Source: Saccharum officinarum
Taxonomy: Eukaryota > Streptophyta > Magnoliopsida > Poales > Poaceae
Reading direction: 5' to 3'
Assembly (NCBI GenBank): GCA_020631735.1
Contig: CM036168.1
Location: forward strand, 102,072,036-102,136,035
DNA length: 64,000 nt
The position numbers and the translations under genes were made by a program. Every line of letters starts with the position of its first letter. The first letter of the stretch is position 1. The notes under the pieces are model-generated. The model saw only the letters and a program-made list of their open reading frames with translations, had not been told where the DNA came from and searched no databases. Shown piece after piece: positions 46,148 to 57,800 of the stretch.

Positions 46148-46402
46148 GGGTGTGTTTAGATGTGTAAAAAGGTGTAAAAAGGTGTAAAAAAAGTACTGTA
46201 GCACGTTTTGGCTTTATTTGGCAAATAGTGTGCAAACGTTGACTAATTAGGTTCAAAACGTTCGTCTCGCAAAGTAGAACCAAGTTGTACAATTAGTTTT
46301 TTATTTCATCTACATTTAGTACTCCATGCATATATCGCAAGTTTGATGTGACGGGGAATCTTTTTTCTGCACAGTGTTTTTTTTGTTGAACTAAACACAG
46401 CC
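46148..46402. mobile_element. 255-bp MITE
   Basis: Ends GGGTGTGTTTAG and (reverse) GGCTGTGTTTAG, with AAA on both sides. The interior has ACTAATTAGGTTCAAAACGTTCGTCTCGC, marking the same family as 41084 and 45590. Confidence 0.75.
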
Positions 46403-47474
46403 AAAGACCCTTCATGGCCACAATATAAATACTTCCTCCTAACTCCAAAACTCTAGACAACCCACATCTAGTGCACCTTGCCACCGTAACTCCTCAACAA
46501 CCATCTCCTTCCTCTCGCCCACACAGTGCATCGTAGCAGCTCCCCTTCTCTTTATCGCTTGCTCTATTCGACGGCTAACACTCGGTCCCCCCCCGTTGCT
46601 AGGCTACGACATTTTTGTAACTCTTTTTTTAGAAAAAAAATCACATTTATACCATTGGTCGACCTTTTTTCGATAGACCCTACGGGTCGGTGCCAGGAGA
46701 ACCAGGTGGTGTGGCGCCTTTAGTGGAGCTGACGTAGCGGGGGCCTCGGTGCCATAGGCCACGGCGCCGACCCTTGGCGCTACAGATCTAAGCGCCAAAC
46801 CTCAGCACCACAAATCTTAGCGCTAAGATTGGAATCTAAGGTTGCACACACAGCCGCCGCCGAGGTCGCCTGCACTTCTTCCCTCATCTCCCATCCCTTG
46901 TCCTCTCTCTTTCTCCAATCCTCCCTACCCTCTCTAATCTCCATTTTCGACCATTAAAATGCCGATTCTCTTCGTGGATCTACAAGAGCAAGGTATCCTC
47001 TCTCTCCCCTCTTTAATTTCTATGCATTAATTTGGTGTATATACTGTCTATTTTAGCAAACCCTAGTTTGGAGATCGTGGTTCATTATGTGATGATTAGT
47101 GGATGAAAGGTTGATTCGTTTGTATGTTGTAAGAGCATAGGTGTCCAGGATTGATTTCCATTGCAATGTAGGTCTGGATTCATTGAGTAGAAAGTTGTAC
47201 AACCTGCGAAAGTGAAGTCAAAATTTCCGATGGCACATGAGGTAGTGCTTATCACATTTTAGTAGAGGAAGGAATTTACTTAGAAAACATGGCCCCTTTA
47301 AAAAATCAAAATAATAGACTTTACGTCACTCACGAAAGATCGTTGCTTACACACTCCAGGGCCCAAAAGTTTATGGCCTAGGTATTGTAGCCTATCAACA
47401 ATGGGGTACGACTCATAATTAAATATAAGCTATTTTTATTTATAATTTCTTTTTCTTTTTTTCAATCTCTATAA
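46403..47474. other. Intergenic with a GGCGCC-rich, transposon-like segment
   Basis: 46690-46830 is dense in GGCGCC/GGCGCT words around inverted motifs (GGCGCCTTTAGTGGAGCTGACGT, AAGCGCCAAACCTC). A pyrimidine-rich leader-like stretch and a short exon-like ATG (46960, MPILFVDLQEQ then GTATCC) follow. The arrangement resembles 60390-60900, where a coding remnant is visible. I do not call a gene here. The rest is AT-rich. Confidence 0.4.
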
Positions 47475-47669
47475 GGCCAGTCTCAGTGAGAGTTTCATAG
47501 CCCAGTTTCCAACACACTCATATTTTAGAAACAATGCAGAAGAGTTTCATCCCCATGAAACTATTTCTACTCCCGTGAAACTTTCATCATCTCTCTTTTA
47601 ATCAATGCAGTGCCATGTCAGCGTATTTAATGCCCATGAAACTCTATAAAACCCCCATTGAGATTGGCC
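47475..47669. mobile_element. Tourist-like MITE (195 bp)
   Basis: TAA on both sides (47472-47474, 47670-47672). Ends GGCCAGTCTCAGTGAGAG and (reverse) GGCCAATCTCAATGGGGG, with internal ATGAAACT words in both orientations. TAA duplication plus these ends fits a PIF/Harbinger-derived Tourist element. Confidence 0.8.
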
Positions 47670-47892
47670 TAACTAATCATGTTTACCGGATTATGAGGGA
47701 GTAACAATAGTCTTAGTTTGGCATAGTTTCATATCTGGGATCTATATAAAATTTGGAGTTTGCTGGATTAAAACACATATTTTTAATTCAAATGAATCAC
47801 AAAATTGTTCAAGCAAATGCATTTAATGTAACCTAGCTCTAAGAATGTCTAAAGTTAAAGGCCTGTTTGGTAGGGCTCCTCCTCAAATGCTC

Positions 47893-50800
47893 TGTAACAG
47901 AACCGCCCAATTTATAAGAGCTCAAGTACAAAATCAGCGATTTCACGCTCAATTTACATACTCGAACTCATATAAACCCGGTAGTCCGTGAAATCACGAG
48001 GGATTTCCAACTTTTTCAAGCTTACAACCAAGACCGTACATGATTTAGTAACCACAGTCCACATGTTACAACAAGTTCACAATTACATCGGAGTGCAACA
48101 TAAACTTAGTGTAAAACCCATTCAAAATAGAAGTAGCGGAAGCGAAATAGCTTGAAACCACCTTTTACACACACTTAGTTAAATTACAGTGCCAGCGCAT
48201 AGTCATGTCCGACAACAGCAAATAGGTACGATGTAAGAAGGGACCATTGCCCATGGTCCACTCACCACCCGAAGTGGGAGAGAGATCCAACTTGTCACCA
48301 CAGTAGTACGCCTTACTACCTGCAATAGGTGGGAACAAACCCTGAGTACTGGAATGTACTCAGCTAGACTTACCCGTCATAAACCAGAAATAATATGACA
48401 CCAAGGAGTATGCAAGGCTTTATAAGTGGACTGGCTTGACTTGCTTTGCGGAAAAGCATAAGTTATCATGAATAACTGATTTAAGTCCTTTTGCATCATC
48501 TTTGTTATAACCTATTCAATCTATGTAAGCACCTATGCTAAAGCAATCACTTGATTAACCATTAACATCAAAGGTTACCATTTCAGGTTTAGCATGTCCA
48601 ACATCATCCACATAACCATCCGTGTTCCATCATCATTACTACGATGCTGTAACTCGAGTCAAGTGCTCACTAACCGGGAGCGACGGCGATTCGAATCGAA
48701 TTCCTATCCAGCTGGAGATTTATTCCTCACACAAACCTCACTCACCCGCTAAAGTGAGGTGTTGGTCACCGAGTCAACCATTCAGGTAAAGTCACGAGCT
48801 TGCTAGGAACCACTTGTACCCGGGGGCCGCCCGACTGCTCTTTGGCCTTATCATCGCGCCCCCGTATCCTGCCACTACTGCTCCGGTACAGTGCGTTGCG
48901 GGCAATCCACTCGGCCCAAATAATCTCCCAGCTTCGCGGTCGGAAGGTACTTTATCCGGCCAGCTAAATGTGAGGCATGCGTTCAACATGACCCGAGGGA
49001 CAACAACGGTCGATCCTTAATCGACACAGACGGAAACTACAAGCACCCTAGAACCCTGTCTGGTTGCCTCATACTTATTCCGCCCGGTCTCCAATTATTC
49101 ATCAACACTTGGTTATTTCCAGGATATCATCCATTCCATAGCTAAAGTTTCCCAGTAACCACCTATAATTGCCGGTGACAGGAAATCACCGATCGCTACC
49201 GGTCTAAGCAGGGCTAAGCATTTATTCGACCCTAAACCTAGCAGGATAAGAATGTAATAAGGTAGGCAAGGATAGTAATAAATGCATCAACGGTTTCACT
49301 CAGCTCCTACAACTTAATGCAATAATACATATATAACATATATATACTCAATTGCTTTTATAAAGTAGGAGGCTTAGAATGCTCCGGGGCTTGCCTGGGA
49401 TCTGACACCTAGTCAAGTCAGTTAGTTGCACCGCCTTGCCGACATCTCCGATCCTAGCACGTGTCTAGCCTTTCCATCTTCGAGAGGGTCCACCAACACC
49501 ATCTTCGGGTTCGGTTCCACACCACGTGCTTCTCATGTACCTAGCGTACCTAAATGAGATGCGACAATGCGGATGTATGAATGCATGGAAGTGCGATAAG
49601 CGTACATGATGATAAGGAGTGTACTTAGAATGACTTGCACATGACATGATGATGTGAATGCGAGCATACATATAAACATAGCCACATTCAGGTGATAAGC
49701 GAATTAACCCTATTTGCCCAAATAGTTGCATATTTCTTCTCTAGTACTTATAACACAGACTCATCATGATCAAGTAATATAAGACAAGCAACTTATCACA
49801 TGTAGTTAACATCATGTTTCTCTAAACATTCGTACACACGCACCGAAGAGCTACCTGCGCTCACAAGCAAAACATGCATGCTCACTAACAAGGTATACAT
49901 ACCTACACCATTCAAGTTTGTACCCAAATATACATGCACACATGAATGACCACATGGCATTTCAAGTTGAACCAGGCCAAACACACCAGCAAGTTACTCA
50001 TGACACAAAAGTACATAAAAGTGCCATGAAGCATTCACATCACATGTAACAATTCATTTTAATTACATTTATTGAAATTGCATGGAACTAGGCCACATAT
50101 TTCTAGAGCTCCTAAAATTCTATAAAAATTACAGCAGGTTAAACATGATCTCTGGACCCTACTATAAAAATACCATGCCAAAATAATAAGCATATTGGCC
50201 TACACAAAAATAACAAACAACAGGGCATAAATGCACATGAAAATACTTTGTACTATGAAAAGTGTCAAACCATAGATTTATTATTTTTCTTAGCTACTTC
50301 ATAGTACAGGAGCAGCTCACAATTTTTCTCAAGATTTATCTATACATATTTTATTTACTAAAAATGCCACAAGAATCAGCATTAAAGCAATTTAAATAAT
50401 AAGTATAATTTATTCCATAATAATAGCACCTCAAAATTTTACCACAGATTCTACACCTCAAGATCTATCAAACAAATCAAGCCTCACATTTTTCTGACCC
50501 CTATTCTAATTACTACACATTTCCAAAGATCACAAGCATTTAACACATTAAATAAAACTCTATATAAAAGTATCACAAAAATGCTATTTCACATTTTTAA
50601 CAGATAGATCTATTCACTAGAAACACAACACAACTTGTTTCACCTCATTTGGACACCCACAGCTCAAGATATAATTTACACAAGCATTACTTCTTTTTCT
50701 GAAAATCATTTTCCAAAATCATTTAAATCTGAAAATGGGCCTTAACGCTAAAGTCACATGGATCTGCACCCAGGCTTATCCCCTGAGGCTGACAGTGGGC

Positions 50801-52293
50801 CCTTGACCCCACTTGACAGCGACCAGAGGCAGGGGAGGTGCTCTGGCCGGCCAGACCTCGCCGGCGACGAGGTCTCCGGCGGCGCTGACCCCATCCCTGG
50901 CTTCCTCTCGTCGAGGCGAACACACCCAGCTAGGATGCGGTTGCCAGGGTGAGCTCGAGCAGCAACGGTGATGGCCGGCGGCGAGCGGTGGCACGGGTGA
51001 CGGTGGCTAGGCCTCCTCCGGCCACGGCGAGGCCGGGCGAGGGGCGCTGGAGCATCACGAGGCCTTGGGGGAGGTGGTGCGCGTGCCTGCGAGAGAGGAG
51101 GAGGAGCGGAGCGTCGTGACCATGGCGGCCGTGACGGCGGCCGTCGTCGGGGAAGAAAGGAGGCGCGCCGATTGGCGCCGCACCTTGGCAATAGCTGTTG
51201 CAAGGCGGCTCATGGGATGGTGCAGAGCGAGGCAGAGCGGTGGGCGAGGCCAAAGCGGGAAATGGCACGGCGGTGGCGGAGTATGGCGCTGCAGCGGGCG
51301 AGGCGCGCTCTGGTGCGGAGACGAGCGAGGCGAGAGCAGTCCGGAGTAAAGGAGAGCGAGGGAGGAGGCAAGCGCAAATGGGCAGGGGGCGCACCCGGAC
51401 GCGTCCCCGGCCAGGTGATGGCGCCGGTCGGAGCGGCCGCACCGCCCTCGTCGGCCGGTCGACGGCGTCCACGTGGTGCTCGTGTGCTGGGCGAGGCGGG
51501 GAGTGGAAGCGGGAGGTGGGGCAGGCTTGGGCCAGCTTCTGGCTGGGCCGAGAAAACGACGCGTGCGGCCCAGTTAAGGTAAAATCCCCTTTTTAAAAAA
51601 AAACTAAAACAACATTGCATTTCTCCTTGTGAGCACATTTTAAGCACGTTAGAGACATTTTCATGAGTTGACCCAAAAACCACTTTTGTTCCTTAATAAC
51701 TTATCTACAACTTTGGTTTAGAATGCATCAACAGAAAACTAATGTGACATGCTTTTCATAGATGGTCAAACCAAAACACTCCACGGTCAACATTGAATCA
51801 ACTAATACTTAGAAGCCTAATTAGCCAAAGTCATTAACATGAACATGGTGCCATTTTATGTCCTAAACATGAATCAAGTATTGTTATAATCATAGGTGCA
51901 CAACAGCATTATTAAAACTACAAAGTCCAATCATATATCATGTGAAACATCCCACTTGTACTACTGAAACATTTCAACTCTAAACTTGAAACATTGTGTT
52001 GCAAAGGTTATAAGTGCAATATTTCAATTATTTCATTTTGCACCCTAAACATGTCTAGGTGAATTTAGTGACCAACAAAGCATCCACTTATATTAACCAA
52101 GCATAATTATAAAACATACACATCATGCAACATAAGATAACAAGCATTGTTTCATTAACACATGTCACACGTTCCAGATGTTTCGAATGCATGTTTCAAG
52201 TGTTACTTGTGTTAATGCTCATGTATGAATAAATTATGCTTATGCCCATGAAATGCAAGTGTAAAAATGCATGCTTAACACTGGGGTGTTACA
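47893..52293 (-). mobile_element. 4.4-kb solo LTR of a long-LTR Tekay-type element
   Basis: Ends TGTAACAGAACCGCCC (47893) and GGGGTGTTACA (52293), with the duplication TGCTC at 47888-47892 and 52294-52298. Ends and layout match the chromovirus B LTRs: conserved island at 48720-49035, AT-rich part, GC-rich block at about 50750-51585, AT-rich end. Outside the island it is much diverged and about 0.5 kb longer, so it is a related subfamily. The internal region is gone, presumably by LTR-LTR recombination. Confidence 0.93.
48720..49035 (-). repeat. Conserved LTR island, solo LTR copy
   Basis: Nearly identical to 19221-19537 over about 315 bp, with the stem CCTCACT 48736-48742 and AGTGAGG 48753-48759 unchanged. 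Agreement with the right LTR of chromovirus B identifies several single-base losses in the left LTR copy. Confidence 0.7.
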
Positions 52294-52481
52294 TGCTCCT
52301 CTAAAGGAGCTGGAGCACTTGAGGAGGAACCACCTTTTGTGGCTCCGTCTCCTGGTCTAAAAACTGTTTCGTCTCCTCTACTCTTCACCAGAAAACGGTT
52401 CCTCCTCCTAAAGTGTGTGGTAGGGCTCCTCCGGCTCCTCTGCAGAAGCTGCTATTGGAGCCAGAGCGTGCCAAACAGCCC

Positions 52482-53989
52482 TTGATCAATCAACTCTATA
52501 AATTCATCAAGTTGGAGCTGTGCTAAATAGACCATTAACCTCAAAACCGGAACGTGTGTAGGCTTAAGTCCTTAAGAAGACATATGAGGAATATGAAGGA
52601 AAAGCAAAATCAGGATTTTTGGATTACATGCATTTTGCCTTTCTTTAAACACCTCTAGTGCAGGAAAATAAGCACGACCCTTTTTGAGATCAGCCATCAA
52701 CTAGTTTAGTTGCTAATGAAATATTAATATGTCCTCCTCTTCTTGCATTCTACATCATAGTGGCCCGGCCCTCTGTTCATGGTCAAGCTCTGCCACCGAC
52801 CACTGCATCGGCCTGATGACTGGAACAGTGGAATCAATCCTACCATGACCCGTGAGCCATTGAGCATAGCCCAACAACTCAATTTTCTCTTTAAGCCTTA
52901 GCCCAAGGCCCCGAACAATGCATGACGAAAGCATGTCATATGCTACGTTTTAGCTTTGCATGTAAATACGAGAGATCTTTTCTCTCAAGACTATATATGA
53001 AGGTTTCTTAATACGTGCCTTGAATTATGCGAACTTAATCTGCATATTAGCATGCAAACATAATATGTACCGTAACACTCAATTAGCAATTATGCTTAGC
53101 TTGTAAATTTATAGATTGTTCAGTGCGTATTACTAATACTATTTGGACATGTACAAAATACTAGGTTCAACACCTTGTCTTTTTTAGTACAATACAAAAG
53201 TAAATGTTCGTTACATGCAATGCTTATTCATTGTTATGAATATATGAGCATCTTTAAGAGACCGGAGCCATTAGATGTTGGCGTCAACAAAATCACAGCA
53301 GTTGCCTTAGCAGTTAGCACTTAGCACTTTTATGTGATGCCCATGACCAGAGGGAGGGAGCGGCTGAGGTGGCCTGGGCGCCGGGCACCACCAACATGCT
53401 GATGCCCCCAATGCTCCCTCCTCGATTAGTAGCTAGTTAATGATTCAATTAGCAAGGTAATTAAGCCAATTAGTGTTTTTATTGCTTGTTCTTCTGCATC
53501 TATATTATTTAGGAATTTCTTTCTCATCTCTTTTCTTTCTATTTATTGTGATATTTTTTGTCTAAGAATTATATTAATCGAGTGGAATTTGTTTCCTTTT
53601 TCTTAATATTTATTTTTAGCTTTTATGTGTATCATAAAATAAACTTTTATCTAGATATTATCTATGCTGTTGTCGTATATGTATTTTATCATTTATGATT
53701 GGTGTTGGCTTAAATAGCCTCTTATGTTCAAATCCTTGGCTCTGCCCACCGCCCTTGGCCATAACACTAACACAATGACACTTGAAATATGGTAAAGTCG
53801 ACCTACATGTACAAATAAAACGTGCTCATATTTGAAAAAAAATCAAAACCAGTAAAATATGTGCTAAACTGCTAAAGCTAATTCGTATCGTTGATGATAC
53901 GGAATAAATAAGGATCCCCAAAGGTTTTGCTTTACAAAGAACGACAAAAAGACTGTTCATCGTGCACACTGGAAGTTTATTGAGAACTC
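52482..53989. other. Intergenic, nothing recognised
   Basis: AT-rich, with no supported ORF over 60 codons on either strand and no repeat that I can delimit. Confidence 0.5.
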
Positions 53990-54004
53990 AAGTTCATTAG
54001 GGAC

Positions 54005-54365
54005 TTGTTGTAGCATGTCGGAGGGTATCCATTTGGCGATGAGATGGCCAGATATTTCGATGATTTTTGAAATCTGATTGCAACCGATGGTCGCCAAGTT
54101 CCGCGTCAAGGGCCATGACCGGTCTGCGCTGTGGCAAATTTTGGAGGAGATGCACGACACTAGCAGCCAGTTGTGTAAGCTGGAGGTGGTGAAAATTAGT
54201 AGGAACTAGAATAATGTGGCGCATGAGTTGACGCGTTTTGCAACTAGGTCTAGGAAGTGTGTGTGTTTGCTTGTTTTTAAGAGTGGGTTGTGCCCCTCCT
54301 TTATAAAGACGTTACTTAATTTTTAATAAAGTTCTTCCGTCTGAAAAAAAGACTTGTCAAAAAAA
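54005..54365 (+). mobile_element. 5'-truncated LINE insertion upstream of NAT12
   Basis: A 15-bp duplication, AAGTTCATTAGGGAC, lies at 53990-54004 and 54366-54380. The insert ends in an A-rich tail (54344-54365). The plus-strand remnant is the end of a LINE RNase H domain (KFRVKGHDRSALWQILEEM, then KLEVVKISRN and NNVAHELTRFATRS) with two stops. It sits about 520 bp before the NAT12 start codon. Confidence 0.9.
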
Positions 54366-54884
54366 AAGTTCATTAGGGACCAGGGAAGGGGTATTTTTTT
54401 ATCATCATAACCACGTAGAGTGCGTGGAGGTGATGCCGAACCCACCCTTGAAGTTGAACCCTATCGTGCATTCGTGCGTCGTGCCCGTGCCTAGCGGTGA
54501 AGCAACAAGAGCAGCCAAGTGCCAAACAGCGACCGAGTACGATCTCGCAGTCACGCACGCACCACTCGTCACTTGACCGGCACCCGGAAAACCACACCCG
54601 TCACACCTGACCTGACCCTATCCGATTTCAAACGCACGCCGCACAAAGCCCGCAACGTCCTCTGACGCCGCGGGCCCCGCCCGCCCGCGTCCGCAGAATC
54701 TCCGCATCAGCCTCCGCACGCACGGATTTTGTACGCGTCCAGGAGGAGTCCAGCTCACAGGCGCCCGCCCCTCGCCCCCTCCACACCCACACTTCCCCTA
54801 AAACCCTCGCCACCGCCACTCCCCGCTCCCTAGCACCATTCCCCAAGCGCCGCCGCTCGCCGGCGGCGGTACCCCGCCCCCGCG

Positions 54885-57800
54885 ATGTCGTCGACCTCCG
54901 GCGCTCTGCCGCAGCCTCGCCGCGGGCGTCCCGGCCCCTGGCCCCCGGCGCCGCCCCCGCAGCCGCAGGCTCAGCCCCTCTCCTGGGCTAAGCGCACGGG
55001 CTTCCAGTCCCGCGTCTCCGGCGAGTCATTGCCTTCGGCTTCCGCCCCCAACTCCGGTCAGGTCCCCCTCCCTCGACCCGCTGAGCGCCCTTCCGATCTA
55101 GAGTCGGGCCCGCCAGCCCGGCCCAGCTCCACCCTCCCTGTCCCTCCTGCAGCCGCGGGAAATGGCGAGCGGCAGCATCCCCCGCCGCGGCCTCCACAGG
55201 CGAGGACGAGGAGGAGGGACTCCGATGGCGGAAGGCCGAACGGGCAGGCGGCCGCGCCTTCGCTTCCGCAGCTACAGGAGGAGGGGGAGGAGGAGGCGCC
55301 GGAGCGGCCGGCTCATGTGAAGTACGAGCTCCGGGACACTCCTGGATTGCGTAAGTACCCGACGGAGGAAGAGAAATGTGCACGGGTGATGTGTGGTATG
55401 GGGTAATGATGTGCGGTGCATTAATTTGATCGGTTTTAAGATGCGTTGCAGTTCCTATGGTGGTATACGGATTCCAGCATTACATTTCCATGGTCGGTTC
55501 AATCATCCTGATCCCACTCGTGATGGTCCCTGCTATGGGCGGATCGGCGGTGAGTTCTGGAATTGAATTTGTTGTATCTCGTGCACTATCACTGATTTAT
55601 TGGGTTTGTTACTTAAGAGGTTATATTTGGTCCTGTTTGGGTCAGGATGACATGGCGGCAGTGGTGTCCACAGTATTGCTCGTCACCGGGATGACTACAT
55701 TGCTGCACATGTTTGTTGGAACGAGACTGCCACTTGTGCAGGGTCCATCCTTTGTATACCTGGCTCCTGCGCTCGCGATCATCAACTCCCCAGAATTCTT
55801 TGGGCTCAATGATAATGTATGCATAAATTTTGGTGTGTCTTATGTTGTTGCATGCCTAGAACATGGCAAATGTTGCAGTCGTGCAATGCTTGCTTGCTTG
55901 TTCTCTACTAGCAGTCCTGACTGAGCTTAACAACTTGCATTTCATTACAGAATTTTAAACACATAATGAAGCACCTGCAGGGAGCTATAATAATTGGAGG
56001 TGCATTCCAAGTAGTCTTGGGATATACAGGACTCATGTCACTATTTCTTAGGTATACCTCTTTTTCTGTTGATACAATATAAACCTGTTTTCTTGTCCAT
56101 TTAGGTTTGCAATGATTACTTAATGCAAAAACATGATTGGCCTTAGTAGTGAATGAATAAAAAAATAGTTTTGGTGGCATACACTCTTAGGAAATTTAAG
56201 ATTTGATCTGAAGTTTTGTTCTGATTTCTGAATGCCAAATATCTAAAGTATATAACAACTTTTGCATGGGCTTGGAATCATCTTTCACATGGTCATGCAG
56301 TATGAACAACGCACAGTCATATTTCTTGAATGTTGATGATTTAAAAGCTACAGGGATCATTGTTGTTATGAGTTGGCCACTTTGTGTTGGCTTCTAAGTG
56401 TAAACTTTCTGTTTCCAGCCATAAACATCCTTTCATGTTTCTGTAACTGATGAATACAATTACTCATGCACCTTGTCTTTTTGTTGTACAATTCACCATA
56501 TGTTGTGACAAGTAGTAATACTCAGGTGATATATACCTTATTTGTGTGTTTTGTGACTTTTGTCTTCATCTGCTTATTTCAGGTTGATAAATCCAGTTGT
56601 CGTCTCACCAACAGTTGCAGCTGTTGGGCTTTCATTTTTCAGTTATGGTTTTGCTAAAATAGGGACATGTATAGAGATGGGAATTTTGCAGTTGTTGATG
56701 GTGGTTATTTTTGCACTTGTGAGTATGCAGGAAATCACTTTTTAGACACAATGTGATATAATGTGAATATTTTTTATCCTTTTCTGATCAGTTATCTATT
56801 TAACTTGTCGCAGTATCTCCGGAAAATAAAGTTATTTGGGTACAGAGTGTTTCTTATTTATGCGGTAAGATTTTCACTTATGATGTTGATTGAATGTGTG
56901 GATCTGTGCTGCCGCTATTTGGTATGAGAGGCTAATTTCTGAATTACTGATGCTGCCTCTTTAGGTTCCTCTTGGATTAGGAATCACATGGGCTGTTGCT
57001 TTCGTTCTCACAGCAACTGGAGTTTATAGCTACAAAGGTTGTAATGCAAATATTCCTGCCTCAAACAATGTATCGTCCTTTTGTCGGAAGCATGTATTAA
57101 GGATGAAATCTTGCCGTGTCGACACTTCGCATGCCTTAAGATCTTCACCCTGGTTCAGATTTCCATATCCACTGCAATGGGGCACTCCAGTTTTTAGTTG
57201 GAAAATGGGCCTTGTGATGTGTGTTGTATCAATTATTGCTTCTGTTGATTCAGTAAGTTGATGATTCCTCTGAAGTTTGATTCTAACTATGATGCTTTCC
57301 ATGGTGTCTTTACCTTTCATAATGAGTTTGGGAGTGCATTATTTGGATTAGATCTACCCCGGTGGCACAATACCTACATTTGTAAACTCCTTGATAATGA
57401 TAAACTTGACATTGGCTTTCATCTTGCTGCTAATGGCGCCTCAAAATTAGCTCACTTAGTAAAGACAGTGTCTTCTTATTATATTATTAAAAATCCAGAA
57501 ACAACTGTGTGACTCCAGTATACTTATGATTCAAGTTTGTCTATCCCCTAACAATATGTTTGCCCCTTTTCAACTTAAGGTCGGCTCCTACCATGCATCA
57601 TCTTTGTTTGTGGCTACCCGGCCACCAACATCTGGAGTTGTTAGCAGGGGTATTGGTGTTGAGGGTGTCTCTACAGTCTTGGCTGGCCTTTGGGGTACAG
57701 GAGTTGGTTCTGCAACAATAACGGAGAACGTACACACAATTGCTGTGACTAAAATGGGTAGCCGAAGAGCAGTTGGATTTGGTGCTATTTTACTCGTACT

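Larger units (their letters stand above)
47860..52481. mobile_element. MITE split by a solo LTR
   Basis: Left end GGCCTGTTTGGTAGGGCTCC (47860) and right end (reverse) GGGCTGTTTGGCACGCTCTGGCTCC (ending 52481) are inverted. Without the solo LTR it would be about 220 bp. No clear duplication is visible. Confidence 0.6.
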
